Shown piece by piece: positions 1 through 8,804 of a stretch of DNA of 64,000 nucleotides. Below the pieces are notes generated by a model, which was not told the DNA's origin, ran no database searches, and saw nothing but the letters and a program-made list of their open reading frames with translations. A program made the translations under genes and the position numbers. Source of the stretch: Rhodothermales bacterium (lineage in GTDB: Bacteria > Bacteroidota > Rhodothermia > Rhodothermales > JAHQVL01); assembly GCA_041391505.1 (NCBI GenBank), contig JAWKNW010000017.1, positions 56,001-120,000 on the forward strand, in the 5' to 3' direction. The number at the start of each line of letters is the position of its first letter. The first letter of the stretch is position 1.

Positions 1-1449
1 GTAGCCATCGACGAATTTGCCGACATCCCCCGTGTGGTACCAGCCGTCCGCGTCGATGGCTTCGGCCGTGGCTTCGGGGTTGTTCCAGTAGCCCTTCATG
101 ATGTTGGGCCCTTTCGCCACGATCTCGCCTTCTTCCGTGCTCAGCGAGGACGGGTAGTCCTGCCCGGAGAGCTGCCCGATGATTTCGCCGGTGCCAATCC
201 GCTGGATGCCCACGGTAACATCGGGGATGACCTGCCCGACGGTGCCGTAGCGGGGCTCCCGGTACGGGTTGGCCGTCAGCACGGGCGACGTTTCGGTGAG
301 GCCGTAGCCTTCGATGATGTTCACGCCGGCGGCCATGAAGAATTCGCCGATCGCCTTCGGCAGCGCCGCGCCGCCGGAGACGGCGAAGCGCAGGTTGCCG
401 CCGAGCTTTTCGTGCAGGCGCGCAAAGACGAGCTTGTGCCCGAGCGCCTGCTGGAGTTTGAGGATGGGGCCAACCCGGCCCTTTTGATTGCGCGCGACGG
501 CGGCCTTCTTGCCGGCGGCGATGGACCAGTTGAAGATCTTTTTCTTGAGCGAAGAGCCTTCCTCGACCTGTTTCGCGATGAGGTTGTACATCTTTTCGAA
601 GAGCCGGGGCACCGAGATCATGATCGTCGGCTTCACGTCGCCCAGGTTGCGGCTCACCGAGTCGATGCTCTCGGCATAGGTGATCTTCGCGCCGGCGGCC
701 ACGATGGCCGTGTAGCCGGCCGTCCGCTCGAACGAGTGGCACAGGGGGAGGAACGAGAGGTGGTGGTCGTCGGGCCCGAACGGCACGTGGTTGAGGGCGC
801 TCATCGCGTTCGAGCACAGGTTGCGATGCGTCAGCATCACTCCCTTGGGGTTGCCGGTCGTGCCGCTCGTGTAGATCAGCGCGCTCAGATCGTCCGCCGT
901 AACCGCCTCGTGGAGGGTGGCCAGCTCCTCTTTGTGCGTCGCCCAGTAGGCCTTGCCTTCGGCCATCGCGGCGTCCCACCCGCGCACATAGGGCGGATGA
1001 TCCGCGCGCATGTCGCTCATGGTCACGACCTCGGCCAGGTCCGGGCAGTGCTCGAACGCCTCCTCGGCCTTGCGCAGCTGGATGGCCGTCGACACGAAAA
1101 ACATCGTGGCGCCGGAGTCCTTGAGGATATAGGTCACCTGCGACGCCGGCAGCGAGGTATACAGCGATACGTTGACGCCGCCGATGTAATGCGTCGCCAT
1201 GTCGATGATGGCCCATTCCGGTCGGTTTTCGGCCAGAATCGCCACGCGATCGCCCTTGCGCACGCCCCGGCTGTGCAGATAGCCGGCCATCGCTTCCACC
1301 ATCTCGTGGAGCGATTCCCACGAGATGTCGGTCCACTGCTTGGTTTTTCGGTCCATATACCGCAGCGCCGTGCGGTTCTGACCGGCATAAAAACGGGTAA
1401 CGCGGTCGAATAGCTGCGAGAGCGTTTCGAATTCAACGATGGCAGACAT
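1..1449 (-). CDS. Long-chain fatty acid-CoA ligase (AMP-forming), 3' part outside window
   Basis: Acyl-adenylate-forming enzyme that activates fatty acids with ATP and CoA for beta-oxidation or lipid synthesis, normally membrane-associated in the cytoplasm. The 483 residues present read MSAIVEFETLSQLFDRV at the start. They contain the P-loop-like AMP-binding signature YTSGTTGNPKGVMLTH at about residues 190-205, GYGLTETSPV at about 380 and a YHTGD motif at about 470. Family members have about 600 residues, so the C-terminal subdomain with its catalytic lysine lies beyond base 1. The ATG at 1449 is preceded by a GGAG about 8 nt upstream. The long open frames on the opposite strand are a GC-rich shadow. 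The family is certain; chain-length specificity cannot be read from sequence. Confidence 0.93.
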   Translation of the reverse strand, partial: MSAIVEFETLSQLFDRVTRFYAGQNRTALRYMDRKTKQWTDISWESLHEMVEAMAGYLHSRGVRKGDRVAILAENRPEWAIIDMATHYIGGVNVSLYTSLPASQVTYILKDSGATMFFVSTAIQLRKAEEAFEHCPDLAEVVTMSDMRADHPPYVRGWDAAMAEGKAYWATHKEELATLHEAVTADDLSALIYTSGTTGNPKGVMLTHRNLCSNAMSALNHVPFGPDDHHLSFLPLCHSFERTAGYTAIVAAGAKITYAESIDSVSRNLGDVKPTIMISVPRLFEKMYNLIAKQVEEGSSLKKKIFNWSIAAGKKAAVARNQKGRVGPILKLQQALGHKLVFARLHEKLGGNLRFAVSGGAALPKAIGEFFMAAGVNIIEGYGLTETSPVLTANPYREPRYGTVGQVIPDVTVGIQRIGTGEIIGQLSGQDYPSSLSTEEGEIVAKGPNIMKGYWNNPEATAEAIDADGWYHTGDVGKFVDGY

Positions 1450-1597
1450 GAGAGGAGTCTCCGTTGGTCGATAGCGGGCCGGCGCGAAACCGCTTCCGGC
1501 AGCGAGGGGTGCGCCGGAACGGGATGGCCGAAAACCAGAGATGAATCTACACCCGGGCCTTTCTAAAGGCAATTCATCCGGGCGGCAGGAGTTCCGC

Positions 1598-2749
1598 TCA
1601 GGCGGCAACGGTTTCGAGGACGTCCTCGGTGATCGGGTTGGCCGGCATGGCGCTGTCGACGCCGATCGCGTCGCGGAGGTGGGCATACCCGTCCTGCTTC
1701 AGCAGGCGCACCAGACCCCGTTTGATCTTTTTCACCACCCCGGGCCCCCGGTACACGAGTCCGGTATACAGCTGGACGAGCGAGGCGCCGGCGCGGATGT
1801 TCGCGTACGCGGTTTCGGGCGAGTCGATGCCGCCGACGGCGATGATGGGGATGCTGCCGCCGGTTTTGAGGTACAGGTACTGGACGAGCCGCGTGGTCCG
1901 CGGCGTGAGCGGCGCTCCGCTCAGGCCCCCGCCGCCGATGCGCTCCAGCTCCGCCGGCGCCGTGCGCAGCCCATCGCGGTCCGGCGCGGTGTTGTTGGCG
2001 ATGAGCCCCTCCACGCCGCATTCGATCGCCACGGCGATCGTCTCCTCGATCGCGCTGTCATACACGACGTGCCGCGAGAAGGTAGGCGACAGCTTGACGA
2101 GGATGGGGATGCGGAGCCGCATCTCGTCGCGGTCCGCCATGATCGCCGTCAGCAGCGTCCGCAGCGATTCGGGGTCCTCGAACGTCTTGCCCTCCCGCGT
2201 GTTGGGGCACGAGATGTTGAGGACGATGTAATGCGCCAGGTTGGCGAGGAGCCGGAAGCTGTGCCTGAAATCGACGATCGCGCCGCTGCCCAGGATGTCG
2301 GGATCGTGTGTCTTGACGATGTTGATGCCCAGCGGAGGGAGGGATTCGAGCGGCAGCTTCTTGAGCCGGCGCGCGATCTCTTCCGCGCCGTCGTTGTTCA
2401 GCCCCATCCGGTTGATGAGGGCGCGGTCCGCCGGCAGCCGGAAGGCGCGCGGACGCGGGTTGCCCTCGCAGGCGCGGGCGCTTACCGACCCGACCTCCGT
2501 GAACCCGAATCCGACCTTCGACCAGAAACGAACCAGGTGCGCGTTTTTGTCGAAGCCGGCGGCGAGCCCGACCGGATTCGGAAAACTTCGGCCCCAGAGC
2601 GTCTGCTCCAGCATCGGATGCTCGAAGTTGAAGAGCGGCTTGACGAGCGAAGGACTGATGGATTGCGCCAGACGCGCCGCTCCGGTGCCCAGCAGGTGCG
2701 CGACCTCCGGGTCGATCCGAAACAAAAGCGGACGGAATAAGGCGTACAT
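1598..2749 (-). CDS. pyrD: Dihydroorotate dehydrogenase, class 2 (quinone-dependent)
   Basis: Oxidises dihydroorotate to orotate in pyrimidine synthesis and passes electrons through FMN to quinone at the inner membrane. At 383 residues it has the class-2 layout: an N-terminal amphipathic extension (residues 1-45), then FPNPVGLAAGFDKNA at 56-70, GNPRPRAFRL at 96-105 and INRMGLNNDG at 112-121. The position that is a catalytic serine in E. coli PyrD (NISSPNT) is a cysteine here, NISCPNT with C181, as in class-1 enzymes. The rest of the protein is class 2, so this is probably a lineage variant and not a misassignment. Upstream on the same strand is a separate transcription unit ending in the terminator at 2877-2912, so pyrD probably has its own promoter between 2750 and 2876. 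Confidence 0.95.
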   Translation of the reverse strand: MYALFRPLLFRIDPEVAHLLGTGAARLAQSISPSLVKPLFNFEHPMLEQTLWGRSFPNPVGLAAGFDKNAHLVRFWSKVGFGFTEVGSVSARACEGNPRPRAFRLPADRALINRMGLNNDGAEEIARRLKKLPLESLPPLGINIVKTHDPDILGSGAIVDFRHSFRLLANLAHYIVLNISCPNTREGKTFEDPESLRTLLTAIMADRDEMRLRIPILVKLSPTFSRHVVYDSAIEETIAVAIECGVEGLIANNTAPDRDGLRTAPAELERIGGGGLSGAPLTPRTTRLVQYLYLKTGGSIPIIAVGGIDSPETAYANIRAGASLVQLYTGLVYRGPGVVKKIKRGLVRLLKQDGYAHLRDAIGVDSAMPANPITEDVLETVAA

Positions 2750-2876
2750 CTAGTAAGGATAAGGAGATGGTCGAATCGGGGCCGCACGTAGGCGCGCTTC
2801 GGGAGCCGGCGCCATCGGGATCCGGCGCGCGTAGGGGTGTGCGCGTCCGAAAGGATGCACTGGATAAGTCTATACG

Positions 2877-2912
2877 AAAAAACCCTCGCGCGAAAGTTGC
2901 GCGAGGGTTTTT
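2877..2912 (-). terminator. Rho-independent terminator of the 2990-6274 gene
   Basis: Nine-base perfect stem (2883-2891 with 2899-2907, CCCTCGCGC/GCGCGAGGG) with a 7-nt loop, flanked by A6 on the left and T5 on the right. It can therefore work in both directions. On the minus strand it lies 78 nt past the stop of the large secreted protein gene and would separate it from pyrD. Confidence 0.9.
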
Positions 2913-2989
2913 CTCTAAAAACCAACTGGAGCCCTCTCAATTACAGGGCAAACACGTTCGGCTCCGTGTGTACGATTACCCTGTCTTGA

Positions 2990-5900
2990 CTACCAGCCCG
3001 GGATCAACTGGAACCCGAAGTGGGCGCCTTTCTCCGGACGCTGGAAGGGGTAAGCGTAGAAGATTTCGAGCACGATATACCCGAACAGGTTGAAGCGGCT
3101 CGAAACGCCGGCGCTGAATACCGGCACGCGGCGCGAAACGGTCGCGTCCAGCTGTTGCTGATTGCCCTGGTCGTCGGTGATGAGGAAGGTTTCGGTGGAG
3201 CGGCCTTCCGACCACTGGAGCAGGTCGAAGAACCGGTCGGTGCTGTTCCACGCGAGGCCGGCGTCGGCGAAAAGGGTGATCTCCGTCGGCAAATACGGGA
3301 AATTGATCAGGCCGAAGTCGCTGGCCCCCAGCAACGGCGTACGCAGCTCCGCGCTGGCGAGCGCGATGCGCGTTCCGAAGAGCCGGCTCGTCTCGCCACA
3401 GTTGCCCGTGATCGAGACATCGCCGTTGCGCGTCGTCTGCAGTTCCGGCGTGCACTCGTCGGGTTCGAAGTTGTTGAAGTTGTAGCCGCGAACGAAGCCG
3501 ATGTAGTTCGGATACCCCAGATACTGCCGCGTGAAGATGCTCGAGTTCAGGGTGCCCGTCCCGGTCTGCGTGCTCTCGTTGGCGCCGTAGTTGCCGATAT
3601 GGAGCCCGCGGACGGCGAACGTGAACGGCTTGGCGAGGAAGTAGCGCCGGAAGTCGCCCATGACGCGCACGTAGTTGTCGCTGCCGAGGTTGGGCGATAC
3701 CGAGAAACGGAACCGACCGCCGCGCACCGGCGACGTAAACCCGAACGACGAGTTGTCGCCGACGAACGCGGCGCCGCTCTGGAAGAAATACACCGGATCG
3801 CTCTCCTGGTCGTTGAGCTGGATCCGCTCGCCCTGCACCAGACCGCCCGCCGTAGCGACGTAGCGGCGGATTTCGATGTCTTCGGCATACCGGGTGAAGC
3901 CGCCGCTGAGTTCAAAACGCCGCGTCGTCGAGAGGGGGTAGTTGCCGAGGAGGTCGACCTGGTCGATAAAGATGCGCTGCAGTACCTGGTCGTACGTCGG
4001 AACGCCGCCCACGATGTTGCCGCTGCCGTCGTAGATCGGGTCGAAGCCCTGCTGGATGTAGCCGAAGAGCAGCGGGATGTGGCCGGCGGCGGCGCCGTAA
4101 TTGAAGCGGTTCTTCTGGTTCAGGTACGAGACCTGGCCGCCGATGTCCTTGAACGTGCCGTTGGCCTGGGCGACGACCGTCAGGTTGTGGTTGCCCAGCA
4201 TGTCGCTGAAGAAGAACCCGACGCCGCCGGCGACGCCGCCGCCGAACGGTCCGCCCACCGCTACGCCGACGGACGGGGGCGCGACGAAGTCGAGCCGCAG
4301 CCGTGCCCCGTAATCCTTCACGTCGTATTCCGGATTCAACGGCAGCCCCGTCGTCGGATCGCTCAGGTAGCTGCCGACGAGGCCTTCATCGACGCCGCGC
4401 TGTGGCGGCAGGATGCCGGCGATCGGGTACGAGGTTTCGCCGTCGAGGCTGGTGATCACCTGATCTGAATATTCCGGATTTTCGCTGATCGCCATCAGCG
4501 GCTGCACCGGCACGCCTACCGTCTCCGACGCTTCCAGCGCATAGACGGGATATTCGCCATCGGTGAAGACGGTGAACATCATCCGGCCGCTTTGGGCCGC
4601 GACCGACATGGCCGGCGAGAGCGCCGTGATGCCGCTCACCCCGGTCTGCAGATGCGTGATCCGGAACGTGTCGCCCGTCCGCAGATGGTAGCGGTAGATG
4701 TCCTTGAAACCGTCCTGATCCGAGATGAAGAAGAGGCTCTGGCCGTCCGGCGAAAACTGCGGGTTGTGGTGCAGCGCGTTCTTGAACGGCACGATCGTAT
4801 CGATCTCGCCGGACTCGACGTCGACCATCCCGATCCGCATCTTGCCGTAGGAGAGCGTCTCGAAGTCGGTGCCGCCCTCGCCGCGGTCGGTGATGAAGGC
4901 GATTTTGGCGCCGTCCGGCGACCATGTCGGCTGCATGTCCGCGAACCGGTCGTCGGTGAGCTGCCGCACGGAGGTGGTCTCGAGGTCGAGCAGGTAGAGG
5001 TCGCTGATGCCGCCCTGGATGCCGGAGAACGCGATGGTGGTGCCGTCCGGCGACCAGGCGGTGTTCTGCATGGCGCCTACGTTCGCCACCGTGATCCGGC
5101 GTTCGACCTTGCCGGAATCGATGTCGAGGATCTGGATCTGGTTATCGCCCTCGGCGAAGACGATGAAGGCGAACTTCTTGCCGTCGGGCGACCAGGAGCC
5201 GGCCGAGCTGATGAAGCGGATGTTGTCGAAGTGCGAGTCATACGGGCCGTTCTTCAGCCGCTGGATGACTTCCCCCGTTTCCGCGTTCGCGATAAAGAGG
5301 TTGATGTTGAACAGGTCGCGCTCGGAGATGAAGGCGACATAGCGTCCGTCCGGGCTGGCCGTGGGCGCGAGGTTGATGCGGCCGCCGTCGCCATCCTTGT
5401 CGAGAACGCGCCGGCCCGCCGAATCCGCCGGCGTGCGGTCCGCCACCAGCGGCAGATAGGTGTCCTTGACGGCCTGGATCCATTCCTTGGACAGCGAGTC
5501 GGCCTGGATGCCGAGGGCATAGACAAAGGCCGAGTCGAGCCCCGCGCGGCCGCCAAGCTTGAAGAGGCTGGTCACGGCCGTGTCGCCGTATTTGCCGCCG
5601 ATGTAGGCCATGTAGGCCTGCCCGTAGCGGTAGGGGAAATATTTATGCGGCTCGCGGGTCAGCTGGTCGGCGGTGGGCAGGTCGTCGTTCATCGCCGCAT
5701 CGCGTAGCCACATGGCGGTGTGCGAATCCTCGCGTCCGACGGAAAGATATTCCGCCGTGCCCTCGATGATCCAGAGCGGAAAGACGCCGAGCGCGAAGCG
5801 GGTGCTGTCGGTCGAGGAGAGCCCGATGTCGTACTGGAAGGAGTGGACGAGCTCATGGCCGAGCACGTGGTCCGTCTCGCTGTAGATACCCGTCAAGGGC

Positions 5901-6274
5901 ATCACGACGCGTTCCTTGAGCGATTCGGTGACGCCGCCCGTGCCCTCGCCGAGCTGGCCGCCGATGGCGTTGGTCTGATGGAAATCCGCGTCGTTGGCGT
6001 AGAAAATCAGCGGCTTCTTTTCGTGGAACTCGCGCAGGAACGTCCGCGAATGGCGCTGATACCAGCGTTCAGCCATCATCGCGACATCGCGGATGGCCTC
6101 TTCGGTCTCGTCGTAGAAATAGATTTCGAAGTGCTCGGTCTCGAAGACCTTGAACTTGAATTTGTCGTACTGAACCTTGTTTTTGCCAAAATATTGGCCC
6201 TCGGCCGGCATGGCGAGCAGGCTCAGACCGATCAGTAGAACGGCAAAAACGGACAAACGACCACGTGTGCGCAT
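2990..6274 (-). CDS. Secreted gluzincin-like / PD40 propeller / outer-membrane barrel protein
   Basis: A 1094-residue exported protein of unproven function. The sequence shows a signal peptide (residues 1-26, hydrophobic core AVLLIGLSLLAMP) and then an MA-type metallopeptidase-like region with HELVH at 140-144 and a downstream glutamate in IIEGTAEYL (E171), fitting an HExxH...E zinc site. A series of TolB/PD40-type WD repeats follows (recurrent SPDGKKFAFI, SPDGTTIAFS and WSPDGAKIAFITD blocks, about residues 300-560). The C-terminal ~450 residues are rich in alternating beta strands and aromatic residues and end FQLIPGW, like BamA/surface-antigen barrels. The ATG at 6274 is chosen because it immediately precedes the signal peptide; in-frame sequence further upstream looks non-coding. 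It forms a single-gene unit with its own terminator. The family is known from Bacteroidota genomes as an uncharacterised PD40/BamA-like protein; the proteolytic role is inference. Confidence 0.85.
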   Translation of the reverse strand: MRTRGRLSVFAVLLIGLSLLAMPAEGQYFGKNKVQYDKFKFKVFETEHFEIYFYDETEEAIRDVAMMAERWYQRHSRTFLREFHEKKPLIFYANDADFHQTNAIGGQLGEGTGGVTESLKERVVMPLTGIYSETDHVLGHELVHSFQYDIGLSSTDSTRFALGVFPLWIIEGTAEYLSVGREDSHTAMWLRDAAMNDDLPTADQLTREPHKYFPYRYGQAYMAYIGGKYGDTAVTSLFKLGGRAGLDSAFVYALGIQADSLSKEWIQAVKDTYLPLVADRTPADSAGRRVLDKDGDGGRINLAPTASPDGRYVAFISERDLFNINLFIANAETGEVIQRLKNGPYDSHFDNIRFISSAGSWSPDGKKFAFIVFAEGDNQIQILDIDSGKVERRITVANVGAMQNTAWSPDGTTIAFSGIQGGISDLYLLDLETTSVRQLTDDRFADMQPTWSPDGAKIAFITDRGEGGTDFETLSYGKMRIGMVDVESGEIDTIVPFKNALHHNPQFSPDGQSLFFISDQDGFKDIYRYHLRTGDTFRITHLQTGVSGITALSPAMSVAAQSGRMMFTVFTDGEYPVYALEASETVGVPVQPLMAISENPEYSDQVITSLDGETSYPIAGILPPQRGVDEGLVGSYLSDPTTGLPLNPEYDVKDYGARLRLDFVAPPSVGVAVGGPFGGGVAGGVGFFFSDMLGNHNLTVVAQANGTFKDIGGQVSYLNQKNRFNYGAAAGHIPLLFGYIQQGFDPIYDGSGNIVGGVPTYDQVLQRIFIDQVDLLGNYPLSTTRRFELSGGFTRYAEDIEIRRYVATAGGLVQGERIQLNDQESDPVYFFQSGAAFVGDNSSFGFTSPVRGGRFRFSVSPNLGSDNYVRVMGDFRRYFLAKPFTFAVRGLHIGNYGANESTQTGTGTLNSSIFTRQYLGYPNYIGFVRGYNFNNFEPDECTPELQTTRNGDVSITGNCGETSRLFGTRIALASAELRTPLLGASDFGLINFPYLPTEITLFADAGLAWNSTDRFFDLLQWSEGRSTETFLITDDQGNQQQLDATVSRRVPVFSAGVSSRFNLFGYIVLEIFYAYPFQRPEKGAHFGFQLIPGW

Positions 6275-6985
6275 GATTTCCAGGTCAATTGGCTGCGAGA
6301 GCGTCGATGATGGTATCAGGTGCTTCGATAACCCGTTGAGGCTGACGGACGCCGGTTGCGGCGGGTCCGGTGTGATGATAATACCGATGAGCTCCGGCAA
6401 ATACCTAACATGCAACCTCGAACCGGAGCGCCGATGTACAGGAAGGCGCGGCTGCCCACGGCCATGCGCACCGCCCAACGGGCTTATAGGCTCCAGGTTC
6501 AGGGTGTTAGGTTCAAGGATGGTTGGCCTTGAGCCTGAAGCCTTTGAGGCTCCGGGCAAACCCGGGCCTGAGCCTTAATCGATAAACCTGGAGCGGCAAA
6601 AACGTTCATCCCGCGGATTCAACGCGTTTGCACGTAGTACATGATCACATGACGGAGGTTGCATCGAGGACGTTCCCCATTTTTGCAATAAACGTGCCGC
6701 CGGCCGGGCAAAGGTAGTGCACCGCAACCGCTCCGGATGACCATGCAGGAGGCGCCGGCGCCCGGCGCCGGGGCTACAGCGTCCGGAGGCGTCCCGGTCC
6801 GGCGTCTCGTGTCGCCAACGCCTGTTTAATCGACCTCCGGGATCGCCAAAATATTCCCCGTCCGCCTCGCGCGCCATGCAAAAAGAAAAGGATGTGCTGA
6901 GGCACCTTTTTCGGTTCGTGCGGTATTCGAATAGCGATACACGTCGCCGGCCGCTAAGCGGCTCCTACCCCTTCCGCCTGGTCCT
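6275..6985. other. 711-bp divergent intergenic region without a convincing gene
   Basis: Separates the minus-strand 2990-6274 gene from plus-strand mrdA and should hold both promoters. I see no open frame with protein-like composition. Positions 6490-6575 carry a degenerate CCTTGA/TTCAAGG-type repeat patch and an imperfect hairpin around CCGGGCAAACCCGG; the same repeat type recurs at 42805-43000. The rest shows no structure I can name. Confidence 0.6.
6510..6543. repeat. Dispersed degenerate repeat, copy A (TTCAAGG / CCTTGA type)
   Basis: GGTTCAAGGATGG (6510-6522) is followed by CCTTGAGCCTGAAGCCT (6527-6543). The same two blocks, with one and two mismatches, occur at 42805-42817 and 42877-42893. 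The two halves are roughly inverted relative to each other, so the element could fold. No coding content. Confidence 0.55.
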
Positions 6986-8803
6986 ATGGAAGAACATCGC
7001 CTTCGCGTGCGCATCATCGTGGGCAGCATGCTGCTCATGCTGCTCGTGCTCGGCATCCGTCTGGCGCAGCTCCAGCTGGTCGATGCCAACGCCTATTCCG
7101 GCGAGACGCAGAGCATCGCGGTGCGCGAAAAGCGGGTGATCCCGGCGCGCGGCGCAATCATGGACCGGAACGGACTGCTGATGGTGGATAACGAATTCAC
7201 CTACACCATCACGATCACGCCCCGTTTCTTCGACGAATCCCAGATCGGTCTGCTCGCCGAGCTGCTCGGCGTGCCGGATTCCACCGTCCAGAACAGGCTC
7301 CGCGAGGCCCGCGCCTGGAGCGCCTTCCGCCCGAGCCCGGCCTTCCGTGAGGTGCCCTTCGAAGTCTTCAGCCGGCTCCAGGAAAATGCGCACCGGCTGC
7401 CGGGAGTCTGGTACGACGAAGAGCAGAAACGCCGCTACCTCACGCCGGCGCACGCAACGCACGTCCTCGGCTATACCCGCGAAATCACCCGCACCGAACT
7501 CGAGCGCCGAATCAACAGCGACTACCGCCAGGGCGACCTCATCGGTAAATCGGGGCTGGAAAAGAGCTACGAGCCCATGCTGCGCGGCGATCTGGGGAGC
7601 GAACTCAAGCTGGTCAACGTCCACGGCCTGGAAGTCGGCGGCTTCCGGGAGGGCGCGGCCGATCTCCATCCGACGAGCGGGTACGACCTCCACCTGGCCC
7701 TCGACAGCCGGCTTCAGGCCTTCGCCGAATCGCTCTTCGTGAACAAACGCGGCGCGGTCGTCGCGCTCGACCCGAACAACGGCGAGATCCTCTCCATGGT
7801 CAGCATGCCCGACCTCGACCCCGACGTCTTCGCCCGGTCCATGAGCGCCGCCGAGTGGCAGGGGCTCACCGCCAGCGAATCGACGCCGCTCTTCAACCGG
7901 GCCACGATGAGCATGATGCCGCCGGGGTCCACCTGGAAGCCGTTCATGGCGCTCATGGCCCTGCAGGAGGGGCTGATCACGCCCGACCAGAAGGTGTATT
8001 GCGCCGGCGGACACCCGATCGGGCGCGGCCTCCGGTTCAAGTGCCTCGGCGTGCACGGCTATGTGGATGTGAGCACCGCCATCCTGAAGTCGTGCAATAC
8101 GTTCTTTTTCGAGATGATGCGCCGCGCCGACGTCAACACGTTCCGCCGGTACGCCAACGAATTCGGCTTCGGCACCCTCGTGCCCTCCGACATCGCCGAG
8201 CAGACGGTCGGGCTCATCCCGGACTCCGCCTACTACAACCGGGTGTATCCCCGCGGATGGACGGTCGGGTACTCGATGAACCTCGGCATCGGCCAGGGCG
8301 ACATGGGCGTCACGGCGATGCAACTGGCCCGGTACGCCGCGACCCTCGCGACGCGCGGCACCGTGCCGGTTCCGCATCTGGTGCGCTACCTCCATCATCC
8401 GGAAACCGACAGCACCATCGTGCCGCCGCTCGAACCGACCCATCGCGTCCCGGTGGACAGCGCCTATTTTGATATCGTTCGGAACAGCATGCACCAGTTG
8501 ATGGAGATCGGGTCGGGGCTTTATTTCAAGATCCCGGGGATCTCCAGCGCCGGCAAAACCGGCACGGCGCAGGCGCCGGGCGACCAGAAGTCGCACTCCC
8601 TCTTCATCATGTTCGCCCCGTTCGACGCCCCGAAGATCGCCATCGCCGTGATCGTCGAAAACGCCGGCGCCGGCGCCACCCAGGCCGGCCCCATCGCGAG
8701 CCTGATGGCGGAGCACTACCTCAAGGGTCGCGTGACGCCCTCGCCCGGCCGGCGCTGGCTGATGCAGCGCCTGGTCAACGACCTGCACAGCGAAGACCTC
8801 TGA
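6986..8803 (+). CDS. mrdA: Penicillin-binding protein 2 (elongasome transpeptidase)
   Basis: Class-B penicillin-binding protein that crosslinks peptidoglycan during lateral wall growth together with the RodA glycosyltransferase. It has 605 residues: a short cytoplasmic tip, one transmembrane helix (IIVGSMLLMLLVLGIRLAQL, residues 10-29), a dimerisation/pedestal domain, then the transpeptidase domain. Active-site motifs are all present: SxxK as STWK at residues 315-318, SxN as SCN in KSCNTFFF, and KTG at 524-526 (GKTGTAQ). The ATG at 6986 starts MEEHRLRVR directly before the membrane helix. rodA begins 2 nt after the stop, so the two are translationally linked, the usual mrdAB order. Upstream mreBCD genes, often found in this cluster, are not in the adjacent sequence. 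Confidence 0.97.
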   Translation: MEEHRLRVRIIVGSMLLMLLVLGIRLAQLQLVDANAYSGETQSIAVREKRVIPARGAIMDRNGLLMVDNEFTYTITITPRFFDESQIGLLAELLGVPDSTVQNRLREARAWSAFRPSPAFREVPFEVFSRLQENAHRLPGVWYDEEQKRRYLTPAHATHVLGYTREITRTELERRINSDYRQGDLIGKSGLEKSYEPMLRGDLGSELKLVNVHGLEVGGFREGAADLHPTSGYDLHLALDSRLQAFAESLFVNKRGAVVALDPNNGEILSMVSMPDLDPDVFARSMSAAEWQGLTASESTPLFNRATMSMMPPGSTWKPFMALMALQEGLITPDQKVYCAGGHPIGRGLRFKCLGVHGYVDVSTAILKSCNTFFFEMMRRADVNTFRRYANEFGFGTLVPSDIAEQTVGLIPDSAYYNRVYPRGWTVGYSMNLGIGQGDMGVTAMQLARYAATLATRGTVPVPHLVRYLHHPETDSTIVPPLEPTHRVPVDSAYFDIVRNSMHQLMEIGSGLYFKIPGISSAGKTGTAQAPGDQKSHSLFIMFAPFDAPKIAIAVIVENAGAGATQAGPIASLMAEHYLKGRVTPSPGRRWLMQRLVNDLHSEDL

Positions 8804-8804
8804 C

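Noticed and set aside
34..1413. Long plus-strand open frame opposite the acyl-CoA ligase
   Set aside because: High-GC antisense shadow; Arg/Gly/His/Val-rich composition with no family features, while the minus strand reads as a clear AMP-binding enzyme.
1541..2740. Plus-strand open frame of 399 residues opposite pyrD
   Set aside because: Shadow of pyrD; composition typical of reverse-frame translation of GC-rich genes.
3020..4468. Plus-strand open frame of 482 residues opposite the large secreted protein
   Set aside because: Antisense shadow; no signal peptide or motif, dominated by Ala/Arg/Glu/Val runs.
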